From: Camillea tinctor
Taxonomy: Eukaryota > Ascomycota > Sordariomycetes > Xylariales > Xylariaceae
NCBI GenBank assembly: GCA_022578605.1
Contig: MU394160.1
Coordinates: 1 to 64,000, forward strand
Direction of reading: 5' to 3'
Length of the DNA: 64,000 nucleotides
Made by a program: the position numbers and the translations under genes. Shown piece by piece: positions 37,087 to 47,983 of this stretch (its first letter is position 1; each line of letters starts with the position of its first letter). Under the pieces are notes generated by a model that worked only from the letters and a program-made list of their open reading frames with translations, did no database searches and had not been told where the DNA came from.

Positions 37087-37926
37087 TCAACGTCTGTGGG
37101 TTTCCCCGGGTGCCTCTACAATATCCTGAGGCGACATCTCGTAAGGACGCTCAGAATGGAAGGGTGCTTCTGCAACATGCACTTCCGACATCTCACACGG
37201 CCTCCCATATTGCCATGGTACTACTGAAAATAAGTGACCATCAGGGTTTGCGAAGGTGCCCGTCGGCGGTGCTGTGACGTCCTTCTCTGATCCATTCCCA
37301 GCGTTTTGCCCCTTCCATCGAGGTCGTAGCCAGAAATATATGATCGAAACGGCGCTGACCACAGTAATGGAAATAGCCACAGCTGCGCTGCCCCCTATGA
37401 TGGCGCCTATGTTGACCTCAGGAGTGCTTGAAGCTGTGGTGGATACAGCCGTTGGTGTGGATGTTGAAGGACCGCCTATGGATGAAGTTGGCGTCAGGGG
37501 CGTACAATTGTCTACGCTATAGTACTGCCAAGACGCATTGTAGCATTGCGTGCTATCAGCAACAATCTTCAGAGTCGCTGAGCAGGGCCTGGAGTCGGTA
37601 TCGCTGCCATATATAGTAACTAGGAAGCGGGGAACAATGGTTAGAAGGGTAGAGAATGTGGTAATCAGGTAATATCCAACCTGGGAAAGCAGCATACCTC
37701 CACAACCCGGGTCGACGGTATTTATCATGAAACTGCCGAAACTGCTGGTCGCCTGCTGTAGAAAGTTCGTACAACCGCCAGACGGGAAGCTGTCTTTGCC
37801 TATAAGCGTCTCCGCGTACGTCCTGCAAGCATCGTCGGTGAATGTCAATAGTGTTGATGTAGCCGCGACAAGGCACCCGCGCGCTAGGATATAATAAATG
37901 AAGGCAAGTGTTCTAGAAAGTTCCAT
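37087..37926 (-). CDS. Secretory single-pass membrane glycoprotein, sensor-like
   Basis: An open frame of 279 codons that contains a well-formed 78-nt intron (37697-37620: GTATGC donor, TTCTAACC branch site, CCTAG acceptor). Because it has no stop and is a multiple of three, both forms are translatable; the spliced protein is 253 residues (GCGVTIYGSD across the junction). Order of parts: signal peptide (about 1-22), a Cys-containing extracellular domain with N-glycosylation sites (YNAS, DNCT) ending QCYNASWQYYSVDNC, a Ser/Thr/Pro stalk (STSTPTAVSTTASSTPEV), one transmembrane helix (IGGSAAVAISITVVSAVSIIYFW), a basic stop-transfer RPRWK and a cytosolic tail with two YEMS/CEMS repeats. This is the architecture of fungal surface proteins and putative cell-wall sensors. 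I do not recognise a named family, and the ligand is unknown. Confidence 0.85.
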   Translation of the reverse strand: MELSRTLAFIYYILARGCLVAATSTLLTFTDDACRTYAETLIGKDSFPSGGCTNFLQQATSSFGSFMINTVDPGCGGMLLSQVGYYLITTFSTLLTIVPRFLVTIYGSDTDSRPCSATLKIVADSTQCYNASWQYYSVDNCTPLTPTSSIGGPSTSTPTAVSTTASSTPEVNIGAIIGGSAAVAISITVVSAVSIIYFWLRPRWKGQNAGNGSEKDVTAPPTGTFANPDGHLFSVVPWQYGRPCEMSEVHVAEAPFHSERPYEMSPQDIVEAPGETHRR

Positions 37927-38463
37927 GGTAAATGAGAGATCCTTATACTCTTCAATTCAATAGCGCAGCACAAACGAAAAATAAAGTATAGATGTTTACT
38001 CTTGGGGTGGCAGAGGCCTGGAAATGGTATAGATTTATCATGGGAGGCTTTCAGGCAGCGTAAAATTTTAGATGTAACTCTAATAAACCCCTATCTGACA
38101 GATGCAGAAGCTGAATAGCATGTCAAACGAGCACTTGCTATTTTGAGCAGCCATCTTTGACCCCTGAGAGCGCTTCCTACTATAAGTCTTGGAATTAGTG
38201 TAACCATATTGTGATTCTGTGCATTTGCTCAGGTAGTACGGGTGGTGCGCTGTGCCCCCTTCACAGCTTGTTCTTGATGATAGCCGTGCTGTTAGCCAAC
38301 TATTTGTGAGACTTTGAGGTTGTATTGGCTTATGTGCATGTGATAGATCATAACGGGAGGCACTAAGGACGTGAGGTTCTAATGTTTCTGTAGCTTTAAT
38401 AAGGATAAGCCTTCCAAGGGGCGGCTGCAACTTGCACAAGCCACTTATATACTTAGGTATATA
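37927..38463. other. Upstream region of the membrane glycoprotein gene
   Basis: Promoter-side DNA of the 37087-37926 gene up to the left end of the MITE. A minus-strand open frame of 133 codons here is Ser/Cys-rich, lacks coding bias and is not called. Confidence 0.4.
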
Positions 38464-38767
38464 TACGGAGAATCCTAGCAAAAGAACCTGCCTGCCAAGA
38501 CTTTTGTCAATTTTGAGCAGGGATGAGGTACATCTGTGAATCAGCTGTCTGCAGCTGTAAGTGATCTACTTGCTATAATTTTTAGTGCTTATAGTGGGCA
38601 TTAGCCATTATAAACAAAAATATTTAGCGTATAATTATTTAATTATAGTGCTATTAACAGTGGCTTCATTTTAAGCCCTTATGCACCTGCCTGCCAGCTG
38701 TGGGACAGCTGTTTGAGATAATGCCAAGAGTCTTGGCAGGCAGGTTCTTCTGCTAGGATTCTCCGTA
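38464..38767. mobile_element. 304-bp MITE with 39-bp terminal inverted repeats
   Basis: The left terminal repeat, beginning TACGGAGAATCCTAGC (38464-38502), matches the reverse complement of the right one (38729-38767) at 38 of 39 positions. TA dinucleotides flank both ends (38462-38463 and 38768-38769), as for Tc1/mariner-type insertion. Inside the element, CCTGCCTGCC of the left repeat recurs at 38686-38695, and CAGCTG occurs repeatedly near both ends (about 38542, 38552, 38695, 38707), resembling subterminal transposase-binding repeats. The AT-rich core has no open frame. The near-identical ends argue for a young, non-autonomous DNA transposon whose active parent lies elsewhere. Confidence 0.9.
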
Positions 38768-39889
38768 TAGGTAGGTATATCGGTATTATATATTAATTAA
38801 CACTTACTTCAGATCAGTTTAACCAATAACATTGTATTCAATGTTAGACATGGACTAGGGATGGCTCGCTAAAGAACTGATAGACTGCATTCTATCATGA
38901 TTATTCTTTTGCGAATAATGTTGGATAGGGGCCGCCAGTTTATAGTCAGTATTCCCTTAATTATAATTATCAAGTGGGAGAGGTTATGTGACAGGTATTG
39001 GACGACAGAGAGGGGGTTAGATGAAAAATATTAGTTCAGGAGAATCTGTGAGGAGGGCAGGAGCCCAGATCTATATATACATACTTATGCAGTAGGGTAG
39101 TATCGTATAGTGGGGTGGGAACCTCATTGCCCAATAGCGGGTTGCTAAGAACTCGGGGTACAAGGCAGCACACGCCTCGTTAGAGAACGAAGAGAGTGTT
39201 TAATGTATAAATAACGGGATCAAAAGTAGTTGCAGCTATACCTAGCCAACAACATTCTGATTACCTAAGCTCCTATTAGGAAACTCGTGACAGAGACCCC
39301 CCCTTTCTTATACTAAGGGGCTTTATCTTGATAAACATATAATAATATCAATACTATATGAGTATGCTATATGGTTGGGTATATAGTATATAGCTATTTC
39401 ATTTGCCACAAGGCCCTTTATATATGCCGATAATACCGTGGATAGTTAAAGTGAAGAGCACCTGGAGTGGCAGCATTTCTCATAGCAATGGAGGTTTCTT
39501 TCGATAAGAGACGGGTATTCATATGGAATGTAGGACCTTACATATACCGAATACCATTTTCTATATAACGGTACCGATTCACACATAATAAATACGAGTA
39601 TGGGCCGTCCAGAAACTAAATGTTGTGATAGCACATCATATCACGTAAAAAGAAACTCCCATGAAAGAGCCTAGGTTAGACTGACCATGTATTTAATTAT
39701 TCTCTGTAACTGAAATACATGGCCATCAATATCATATCGGTACTAGCCTCCTCAACAATGTGCCTCTATCTCGTCGGTACTTCACGAAGCCCTTATTTTC
39801 CTAATTCCCTCCACTGTCATTCCCCGTGCTATGGCTTTGAGCAATCCCCTCATAACACTCCATTTATGCCGGCTAAGGAATCGTGTTGC
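38768..39889. other. AT-rich spacer, no gene seen
   Basis: AT-rich DNA right of the MITE with short TATA and ATAT runs. Open frames below 65 codons show no coding signature. The 3' end of the small minus-strand gene follows. Confidence 0.45.
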
Positions 39890-40370
39890 TCAAATGTGTT
39901 CAAGTGACATTTGACGTAGAGTAGCCCGTACGCTCAAGGTAGAGCCACCGGCACCGTGGCAACCAGCACCGAGGTCGTTGGTAGAAGGGGTGCTTCCAGT
40001 GCACCCTGATCCAGTGTGCTTCACAATGCGAACGAGGTTGCAGTCACCGCTGAGGCTGTAGCCAGCGCGTCCGCCCATCTCGATACAGTTACTGTAAATT
40101 TCCCCCTATACTTAATTTATCCATTTAAACTTCTCGACGATACTGTAATGCCTGAATTCTCACCAGCTACAGTGCTGTTTAACCAATACCCTATATTAGA
40201 ATTCTTTAGGAGCACTATATGAAATTGCCTCAGTTTAGACGATTACATACTTACGTGCTGGACCCCTGGACTAGCGGGGTATGGAGGGTAGTTAATTCCA
40301 ATACGTCGTAGAGAAAGCTAGCTGTGCCGCAATTCGTAGCCGTACTCAATACGTCTTGCACAATGAACAT
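39890..40370 (-). CDS. Putative small cysteine-containing protein
   Basis: The second exon (40091-39890) has GC-rich, coding-like codons in an otherwise AT-rich area and reads NCIEMGGRAGYSLSGDCNLVR, then GSGCTGSTPSTNDLGAGCHG, ending ...LRQMSLEHI. A strong GTAAGT donor at 40254 and a TTTACAG acceptor at 40092 join it in phase to an exon starting with ATG at 40370 (MFIVQDVLSTATNC), giving 105 residues with five cysteines. The 163-nt intron is longer than others here. The proposed first exon lacks a convincing signal peptide, so an additional 5' exon after the TTTTCAG acceptor near 40385 is plausible. Cys and Gly spacing recalls small secreted fungal proteins, but I recognise no family. It could also be a partially decayed gene. 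Confidence 0.45.
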
Positions 40371-41575
40371 ATTAGTCAACTGAAAACGAAATGGGAACCA
40401 TCAACAAAATTTTGTCTTGAAACAATACCGAAGATTTTAGCTTCAGAATAAGATGGGGCGGCAGATATTGAGAATAGTCACGCTGTAAAAGGGCATCTCT
40501 TAGCTAGGAAAAAGTCAAATCCCAACCCGAAAAATTCGAAATAGGTAATTCTCGAAGAAATCAGGCCTAGAGATTCATTGCAAGGCGCTGAACTGGAGAA
40601 GCTACCGTACGAGAGGGCCCACGGCAACGGGATAGCTACTTCTTGGCCATTTGTTATATGGCGGTCTACTATCCTGGTCGCACTCTCACATCACTGCTAC
40701 TAAAATGAATTTCTATTCGTATCTGCATCCTCGATTCTAGGTCCCTCGACCGCCGACTGCGCCATAATATAGTAGTGGCCATTTTAAAGGGGGCACAGAT
40801 CATGAGGTTAATAGCTTTGAACTGGTGAAGCCGGAAAAGGCGGATGGTAAGTGGATCAGCGAATGAAAAATTTCACTACGATCTAAGAAAAGCTGCTCAG
40901 GCCTCCATGATGAATATAAATCAAAGCAATGGGAAGTATATCAATACACACCTGCCGTTGCTTATACCTAGAAGCTATATTGGTAATCTAGGTACAACGT
41001 TTCAGTAAAGGTTGTATGGGATTCGAAAGTTGAAATCTGAAATTTTGAACCAAATGGGACTATGATCGAAGTCCATTTAGACATCACGAAACTAATAAAG
41101 AGGTAACAATGAATTATATTATTAGAAAAGCAAGAGAATTAACAGCTACGTAGAATATGGGAGTTCATGTTCTAATCTTTAGGTAGGAGATCCCCTAAAG
41201 GGGGGGGGGAATGGACAAAGAAATTTCACAGAGAGCTTCTATATATAAATAAAGAAGACTTGTTCAAAAACATCTACCCTATTGTACACACTAAAATAAT
41301 CTCAAACAAGACATTGATCGTCAGGACAATGCCTTTGGTATATATAGAACGACGTAAGAAGCGCCTCTAGATTTTCCAACAAAGGAGGAGTGATTGTTTC
41401 GAAATGGAACAGAATAAGTGTGTCTAGAACATAAGAAAACCCTTTCTGCTGTTCATTATGATTCTGATTGATGGAAGTACCTGCTCTTAGCACCTCGAAC
41501 ATAGGAGTTCGTTCGTAGCTTGACAGTCTTAGAGATTCCATTCATCATATCGCCATGTTGCTCTCGCCGTCTGTG
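40371..41575. other. AT-rich spacer, no gene seen
   Basis: DNA upstream of the small minus-strand gene and of the plus-strand gene at 41883. It contains a run of nine G near 41200 and a short minus-strand open frame (41541-41302) without coding bias. Confidence 0.45.
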
Positions 41576-41583
41576 TATAAATA
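41576..41583 (+). promoter_or_regulatory. TATA box of the MCRRVITH gene
   Basis: TATAAATA, a near-perfect TATA element, about 300 bp upstream of the start codon at 41883. It is followed by a C/T- and A-rich leader, which implies a roughly 250-nt 5' leader, unless the leader is spliced. Confidence 0.5.
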
Positions 41584-41882
41584 TGTCAGATGGAGCGTCT
41601 CCTTAGGCCTTTCAGTATGTTGTCTAAAAAACTTTTAAACATCTCATTCGCAACTTCAGTCAGTCAGGAACTGGCATCGCCTCAGAAAAGTCTACAGAGG
41701 AAAACCGAGCTAGTCTTGGTCACTTGCATATCTGTGTCCTATATCTGAGGCTAAACATCTATACACTATTATTAAAATACCTGGTTTTAAAAAGACGAGT
41801 ATCGTATCATCCACTCGGGGTTTCTAAATTATCCAAACAGGCGATTTCTTGCACGTGTATATTTAAACAAGGGCTAGCCAAG

Positions 41883-42743
41883 ATGTGTCGTCGAGTCATC
41901 ACCCATCACATGCACCACGACGTGCGGCAGCCGATGATAATCGACGCTTGTGCACCTAACGACCCGCCAGTCTTTGTTAATCCGCTGAATACGCCCTCGC
42001 ACACGTGCGAGATCGCCTGGCCCCAGGCGCAATGGCTTCTCAACAAGCCCCGGAGTTGCAGCTATCACACCTGCTGTTTACCGCAGGTAGACATCGAATT
42101 TTGCGCCGATGCGAAGGGTGCTTTCATCGAGGACCAGGACTGCGGCAGCGAGCTGGACGGCTACAGCGACTACCTCAAGGAAGAGATAGCAGTGGAGTTA
42201 GAGCCCGAGGAATGCCCTGCTTTCTCTCTCGTGCACCGCTACGAGCAGCTCTCGTACTTCGGTATCCCGGAGGCGTTTAACCCATCCTCCGATATTTTCT
42301 TCTCTCCGAATGGCTACGGGTCCCCGGTGGGTACATGGCGCGGAGATCTACTGGAGATCACCTACGGTGACGATGATTGGTGCCCGTGGTTCGAGCATGA
42401 CGCCATGTATCGCCCACAGTGGGAATCCGTATTCTTCAAGGAGTGCGAGAAGCTATATCAGGCTGAAGTCGACGCACGGATACAGGACGCGGTGATGACT
42501 GACCTTACAGACGCCGCAAACGACGCGTACGACCGCGGGGTCCCGTTTTGTTCGCAGTACAATTATTACGAGAACAGCACAACCGCATTCCATAACCTCC
42601 TCCGAGCTGACCAGGTGTTAGCGGACCAGAAGAAGCTCGTGATTGAGCTTGCAAAGTGGGCCCTAGACGAATGCGGCGGATGTGAAGGCTATTCAGAGAT
42701 ACAACCAATCGACGCACAAGGCACAACGGAGTTACCCATGTGA
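41883..42743 (+). CDS. MCxxITH-family acidic protein, unknown function
   Basis: One exon, 286 residues, with GC-rich codons. The frame is open 53 codons further upstream, but that part is AT-rich and unlike protein. The ATG at 41883 is chosen because the resulting MCRRVITHHMHHDVRQPM matches the start of the gene at 33715-34353 (MCLKIITHLLTCDLRPVM). Both also share VNPLNTP/VDPFSNP and a CSYHTCC/CSAHGCC cluster, here around residues 58-64, so the first about 65 residues are probably a common Cys/His domain, perhaps metal-binding. The rest is strongly acidic and aromatic (DLLEITYGDDDWCPWFEHDAMYRPQWES), with helices toward the C-terminus (LVIELAKWALDECGGCEG). No signal peptide or membrane segment. 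Related hypothetical proteins occur in other ascomycetes; function is unknown. Confidence 0.85.
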   Translation: MCRRVITHHMHHDVRQPMIIDACAPNDPPVFVNPLNTPSHTCEIAWPQAQWLLNKPRSCSYHTCCLPQVDIEFCADAKGAFIEDQDCGSELDGYSDYLKEEIAVELEPEECPAFSLVHRYEQLSYFGIPEAFNPSSDIFFSPNGYGSPVGTWRGDLLEITYGDDDWCPWFEHDAMYRPQWESVFFKECEKLYQAEVDARIQDAVMTDLTDAANDAYDRGVPFCSQYNYYENSTTAFHNLLRADQVLADQKKLVIELAKWALDECGGCEGYSEIQPIDAQGTTELPM

Positions 42744-45729
42744 TCGTCAGCGAGAGTAAAGTATCATTCCTGGATTCAACCATGTGGTTCGGCTAACTCG
42801 CAGCCCCCTTTCGGCTGGTAACAATGACTGAGGAGAGCTAGAGCCGCGCAAATAGGAGTTAAGGAGTAACGGTCTCACAACACAGAATCATGACGTCTCG
42901 ACAACAGCTGCTCATCTGATCTGGGTAAGGTTCGCTATATTTGCTACACTCGGACCCATTTGATTGATACACTGAGGCACGATGATGAAATTGAAGTGAA
43001 CATAGTATACATTTCTTTAAAGTGGGTAAGTGTTTCTTCATGACTGGCGCACCAGAGAATTTTGACCCTATATAGTATGCGTATCTCACTTGTTTACTCT
43101 AGCAAATATGACTCTTTTCTTTACATTACATGACTATATACTTTGCCTCGGTGATATCCATAGTGACAAGCTGCACCGAATGTTAGGGGGTAATAGTGAT
43201 TCAACCAACTGGAATCGCTGTATGAGCGTTGTGTTGAATACGTGGCCAATATCATTCTACGACTGAAAATTTTTAACGCAATTATACGATGGGAAAAGAA
43301 CATTGACGAAAGAGTATGTCTATAGAAGCTTTAGTAAGGTATCCCATAACGTATCTTATATTATGAGTATACTTGGGGGGTTTCTCTACAATCGTGAACT
43401 ATGTCTAGCGTGACAAATATGCATGTAATTCAAGCGGTTGCGCGATCTAATTGAGTCTTATGAGTATTTTTAGAAATAATAACATGACACCCAGGTTAGT
43501 ATGTATTATTAGGCTCAAAAATGCGAACTTATAATAACTCTTATTATGCCTGATTAAAGGCGTTGGACTACGATGTTCAATACCCATTCTCGTACTACCT
43601 ATCTAACATGAAGTCCGGGTCATTCGGTGATCGAGTGAGGTCTGACTATATTGAGTACCCAGGACTCATCCTATAACACCTTTTTTCAGCCGATATATAG
43701 CCTAGGATATGCCTTGCTGAGTTGGCCTTAGCTAGCTATGCGGGTGCATATGAATGCCAGTCAGAGCAACCGCTGACCAATCCCAATGCCGCAAAATGAC
43801 GGGATATTTAACCCGGTGATGCTGATCATAGTTTTTCGGGAGTATTCTGCGTTGTGGGGTTGGATTGGACAATGAACTATTCCGAGCACGATCTGACTTT
43901 TCAACACCTGGATGAATGCGGGAAGGGCAATATTAAGAACCAATTGCGGTATATGCCTAATCCTGACATTCAGCCCGGTTGTTGGGGGAGATACCAAGCC
44001 GTAGTCTTAGCGGCAGTGACTGCATCTCAGGCGAAAAGGACCATGTTCTAGCCTAGATGAGGTTATACTCGGAAGCATACAAATTTGGATAGGGCATGGA
44101 ATGAGATGATGAAAAAAGAACATGGGTTGATTCTTTCTGCTCGTGAGAATGAATTGCTCTCAATATAACTCCTATTTACGGTTATGCCCAGTTCGAAGGA
44201 TAGAAGTAGAAGTTGACACCTGACCTCATGACGTGTCTACAAAGGTGGTGAGGTCCTACGACCGCTTTGTAATACAAATGAAACGTACGATCGATCGAAT
44301 CTATTTCATCTCTCAAATATCTTGTTTTAAGTTGCTTCTGTCCGTAGTACTAGACGTGGATTCGACGCACCCCGCATGATCATCCAATTGGTGAAGGGAT
44401 GGCTAAATTGGGTTGCATGCAGATTTTCAATATGCGGCTCTTGCGATGATCGATGAAGCTCCATTCTTTACTTCGGACGACATACGATGTGGAGTAGTAT
44501 GTCTAGCTGTAGGAGTCAGGGGCTTGCATACTTACCAAACTACTATTGTAGTTGGTCGAAAGCAACATAAGGGCTGAAGTTATATCGACGGGTTATTTGA
44601 TGCAGACATTCTCGGGAGGATTCATTGTAAGTGGCGATTACCGAAATGAGGACGAAGAATAATACGAGAATATAGACGAAAATTTTGAACCAACCCACCA
44701 TTCAACTGCGGGACAGAATCGAAGCCATAATCGTTTGACTCAAGGTGTTATCATGGGAGTTATTATCATCACAACCCAGAAGTCTGGTGGATCAGGAGGG
44801 CATCTGAAGAGGATTGGGGTTCGTTTGATGTGATCGTCAGGTCCAACTTCGTGATTTACTTCCCCAAAATAGGTGGACAGCCTATGGCATTACTGGCCAG
44901 ATGTACTCCTCAGCTTCACAATATCTCACTTCTCTGACATCATTGAGCATGCAGACAACACGACGTGGAAAATATCTCTTATGGCACTGGAGTCGCATCG
45001 GTCGTATCCTGCACGTTCGGGTCCTGGTGGCACTGTTGGCAAAAATCACCGGGGAAGCACGCAATTCAGGGGTAAGCAGCAGCACCAATAGCGAGAGATT
45101 TCCCACCACCATACCGATTTCTCTGCTTTCGACCATGAAGGTTCTGACTTGCCACCCAATATATGGCGAATATATGTGAATATAAGTCGTCTTGGTCTTC
45201 GGGTGCTGTATTTCGGGTTGCGGGCTGCATATCCGCGAATAAGCAGAAGAGGAGACATACTCTCTGCCAATAAGATGGCCCTTTCCTCGGTGAAGATAGA
45301 CAATTTTTCGGCATCTGGGGTCCGTTAATATAAAAATGTGAAATGAGCAATCCACTCGACGATACTTCACAATCTTCCGGAAGGATGGCATCACGAGAAA
45401 CTGAAGATGGACAACGTCACAACGTAGCGGCGACAGGTCGTGGTCTGCATGAGTGAATCTAGTGAGCCGGGTTGTGAGAGGCGACGTTTTTCGATCACGA
45501 TATGATGACAACTGAGCATAGTAAGGTAGCTTTGAAGATAGTTGGGCTCTGAAAAGGGAACCAAGACCAGAAGGGGAAAAAAGATAAATAGAGCCTCTCA
45601 GTCCTTCAGAATAAACTCTCTTTTCCCTTCTCACCAGCACGGGCAGACTTTTTTACCTCAAGTCCTCCACCAGACCTCCCTCTCAGGCTTACAGCGTCCA
45701 GCATCTCTACGAGACATCAAGCCATCACC
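42744..45729. other. 3-kb intergenic region, no gene supported
   Basis: AT-leaning DNA with scattered open frames up to 252 codons (44882-45640, minus). These are rich in Arg, Ser, Cys and Tyr, contain no recognisable domain and start at non-ATG codons, so they are not called. The last about 150 bp are the pyrimidine-rich leader of the secreted-protein gene at 45730. Confidence 0.5.
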
Positions 45730-46445
45730 ATGAAGGCCTCACTCTTCACTCTCTTTACCATTGGCGGCTTCTTCGCCAGCACCATCGCCAACCCGGTGGC
45801 GATGAGTAGCAACGTAGAGAAGCGCCAGGACGACGAATATGACGACCTGACTGCGAGTCTGACTACGCTCTTTGAGAAGATCCAGGAGCAGACCGCTATC
45901 ATTAGTAAGGAGCACCTCACCGCCCCAGCTGTTGGTAATGACGATGGCATCCGGCACTAACACATGCTAGACGAGACTGTGCAAGCAGCCCCTGAGGGCA
46001 TCTCGGGCCAACAGGCCAATGCCACTGCCGACTCGCTGGCGCCGCAATTCCAGGCCATCACTGACCTCATAAGCGCCGAGACCACTAAGTTCGTTAAGCG
46101 CTCGATGAGCGCGACCCGTGGTGTCCACACCAAGGCTGATCTCTTCGCGACCGTGTCCATCATCATCTGGGAGCTGCTCTTTACCGTCAAGTTTGTCATC
46201 TTCAAGCTCGGTCTCGGTAAGTCTTTCCTTTCCTCGTTGAAGCTTTGAACAGCCGCGCTAACCACCTTGACACACATGTAGGGTCCATCCTGATCTACGC
46301 GACCCCTCTGGTTCTAGGCCTCGTCGACCTCCTAAAAGCCCTCGACAAGGTCGTCGCAGGCCTTCTCTACACCGTCAAGGAGACTGTCAACGAGCTCCTC
46401 AAGGCCGTCGGCCTGGGTCTCTTGGGCGTTATCCCACCCCCGTGA
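45730..46445 (+). CDS. Secreted protein with Kex2-like site and hydrophobic C-terminus
   Basis: Three exons, 45730-45904, 45971-46216 and 46282-46445, joined across introns of 66 nt (GTAAGG, CACTAACAC branch site, CTAG) and 65 nt (GTAAGT, TGTAG), phase 1 at both. The protein has 194 residues. It has a clear signal peptide (MKASLFTLFTIGGFFASTIA), then a short pro-region ending in EKR at 30-32, a Kex2-type site, and a second KR in FVKRS. The middle is helical (LTASLTTLFEKIQEQTAI; PQFQAITDLISAETTKF). The last third is very hydrophobic (TVSIIIWELLFTVKFVIFKL; IYATPLVLGLVDLLKALDKV) and could be one or two membrane-associated or amphipathic helices. I do not recognise the family. It is tandem to, but not obviously homologous with, the secreted-protein gene at 47984. 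Confidence 0.82.
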
Positions 46446-47983
46446 GGGACGACATAGGTCGTGCCGGTGCCGTCAACCCCTCTTCTCCCCTGCGATCGCA
46501 ATTAAGACAAGAAAACGACGAGATGAGTTTGAGGCTGCTCGTCCGGAGTATACACGAATAGAAAATATATCGATGTTACGATCGATCACCACCCCCGTAT
46601 TTCACATCCTCGTGGACACATCCACTCTATCGCTTTTCCCTTAAGACTTTCTTTAATGTTTGTAAACTGGATGGACGGAATGTTGTTGTTAGTTAGCTAG
46701 TTGTAGATAGACCTCTATTGAAGACTACCTATTTCCTATACTCACCTAACTAGACGTTGTAACTGGGAAAACGATTCTGTCCTTGCGAGACTAATTACCT
46801 AGTTTTACTCCCATTGCCCACATCAATATTGGACGAACCTTGCCGGCCTGGATAGTACGGCACGGAGAAGGGGGTTTTCGCGTGAAGTTTATCGTTACAT
46901 TCGCAAGCTTGACGGTTTGAGCGAGAGAGCCGTGTTAACCGAATGGAATGCTCGTAACAATCTCATCTCTAGTGATCCGATTTCTGCATGTTCTCCCTTT
47001 TCCCCAACCTTCGTGTGGGGGGATGGATGAGGTTTATGAGTATAAACCCTGGTCAATTTCAGATAATCCCCATTCTCGAGAAATATGCAAGCAGCAAGGA
47101 TAAGGGGGCTGAGCTCCGACAAGGATGAGGCAGATCACACAGCAGCACAGGCCCGCAATTGGCTACGACCACATCGTGAAACCCAGGATACCTGTCGTCG
47201 AACGTCGCAGCTTGTCCGCCAAGAGATCGCAGCCGGGGTCAAGAAGCTTGAGGTTTGGGTTGAGGCTCTTACACGGAGAACCCATCAAGGATAGGTTAAG
47301 TTATTTCCCCCCCTGCTGGCACCCGTTCTTCTCGAACCAAATCATACATACCGTACCCGCTGGTGAGAACATGACAGGCCCTTCTCGCGGCTTAGACTTC
47401 CCTGTTAAGTAGTAGTATCGCGAGTCTACTCCGTTCTCAAGGAGCACGTCGTATTTCATCCACCTCGAACATGAGACGAAGCGGGAGGGAGCGAGACGAG
47501 TAGTACCTAGTTGCAATGACGTTCGGCGTCAGTAGGTTTCTTGGGTAAGGGGGGGATAACATGGCTCTCGTCTTATGCTTTTCGTTCGTGCAAAACATGC
47601 AATTTTAGGCAAAGGCCCCGAGGATCGACGGTCTGATTTTCTGAGCGGACATCAAACGCGCAGTCGATAAAAGAACCGGCGATGCCCTCCTCTCTTCCCT
47701 GAGTCTGATCGTCACCCATCCACCCGTTCGTCTTTCTTTCTTCTCTCCTTCATCCTCCACAACTATTGTTGGCTGGTCTATTCGTTTCGATTCACCATTT
47801 CCAATCTTTATTAAACAAAAGAAAAAGGTCCTTCTGGAAAAGGTACTCTCTTCTTTTCTTTTTTTATATATACACTCATTCGTCTCCCCAGTTCGTTCGC
47901 TGCTCGACTCTGCTTCGCTTCGGCTTGTATATATACATACAACATAATCTATCTACACCCACCACCAACCCCAAACCAACAAA
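46446..47983. other. Promoter-type spacer between tandem secreted-protein genes
   Basis: The first few hundred bases are 3' flank. The distal about 300 bp are C/T-rich with TATATATA at 47938-47945, then a CA-rich leader (CCACCAACCCC...) running into the start codon at 47984, a classic strong fungal promoter context. No other gene was seen. Confidence 0.5.

Noticed and set aside
41724..41882. N-terminal extension of the MCRRVITH protein by 53 residues
   Set aside because: This part is AT-rich, non-conserved with the sister gene and preceded by leader-like DNA; the ATG at 41883 matches the family start.
44882..45640. 252-codon open frame on the minus strand
   Set aside because: Non-ATG start, no domain, Arg/Ser/Tyr/Cys-rich random-looking composition, and it overlaps the leader of the 45730 gene.
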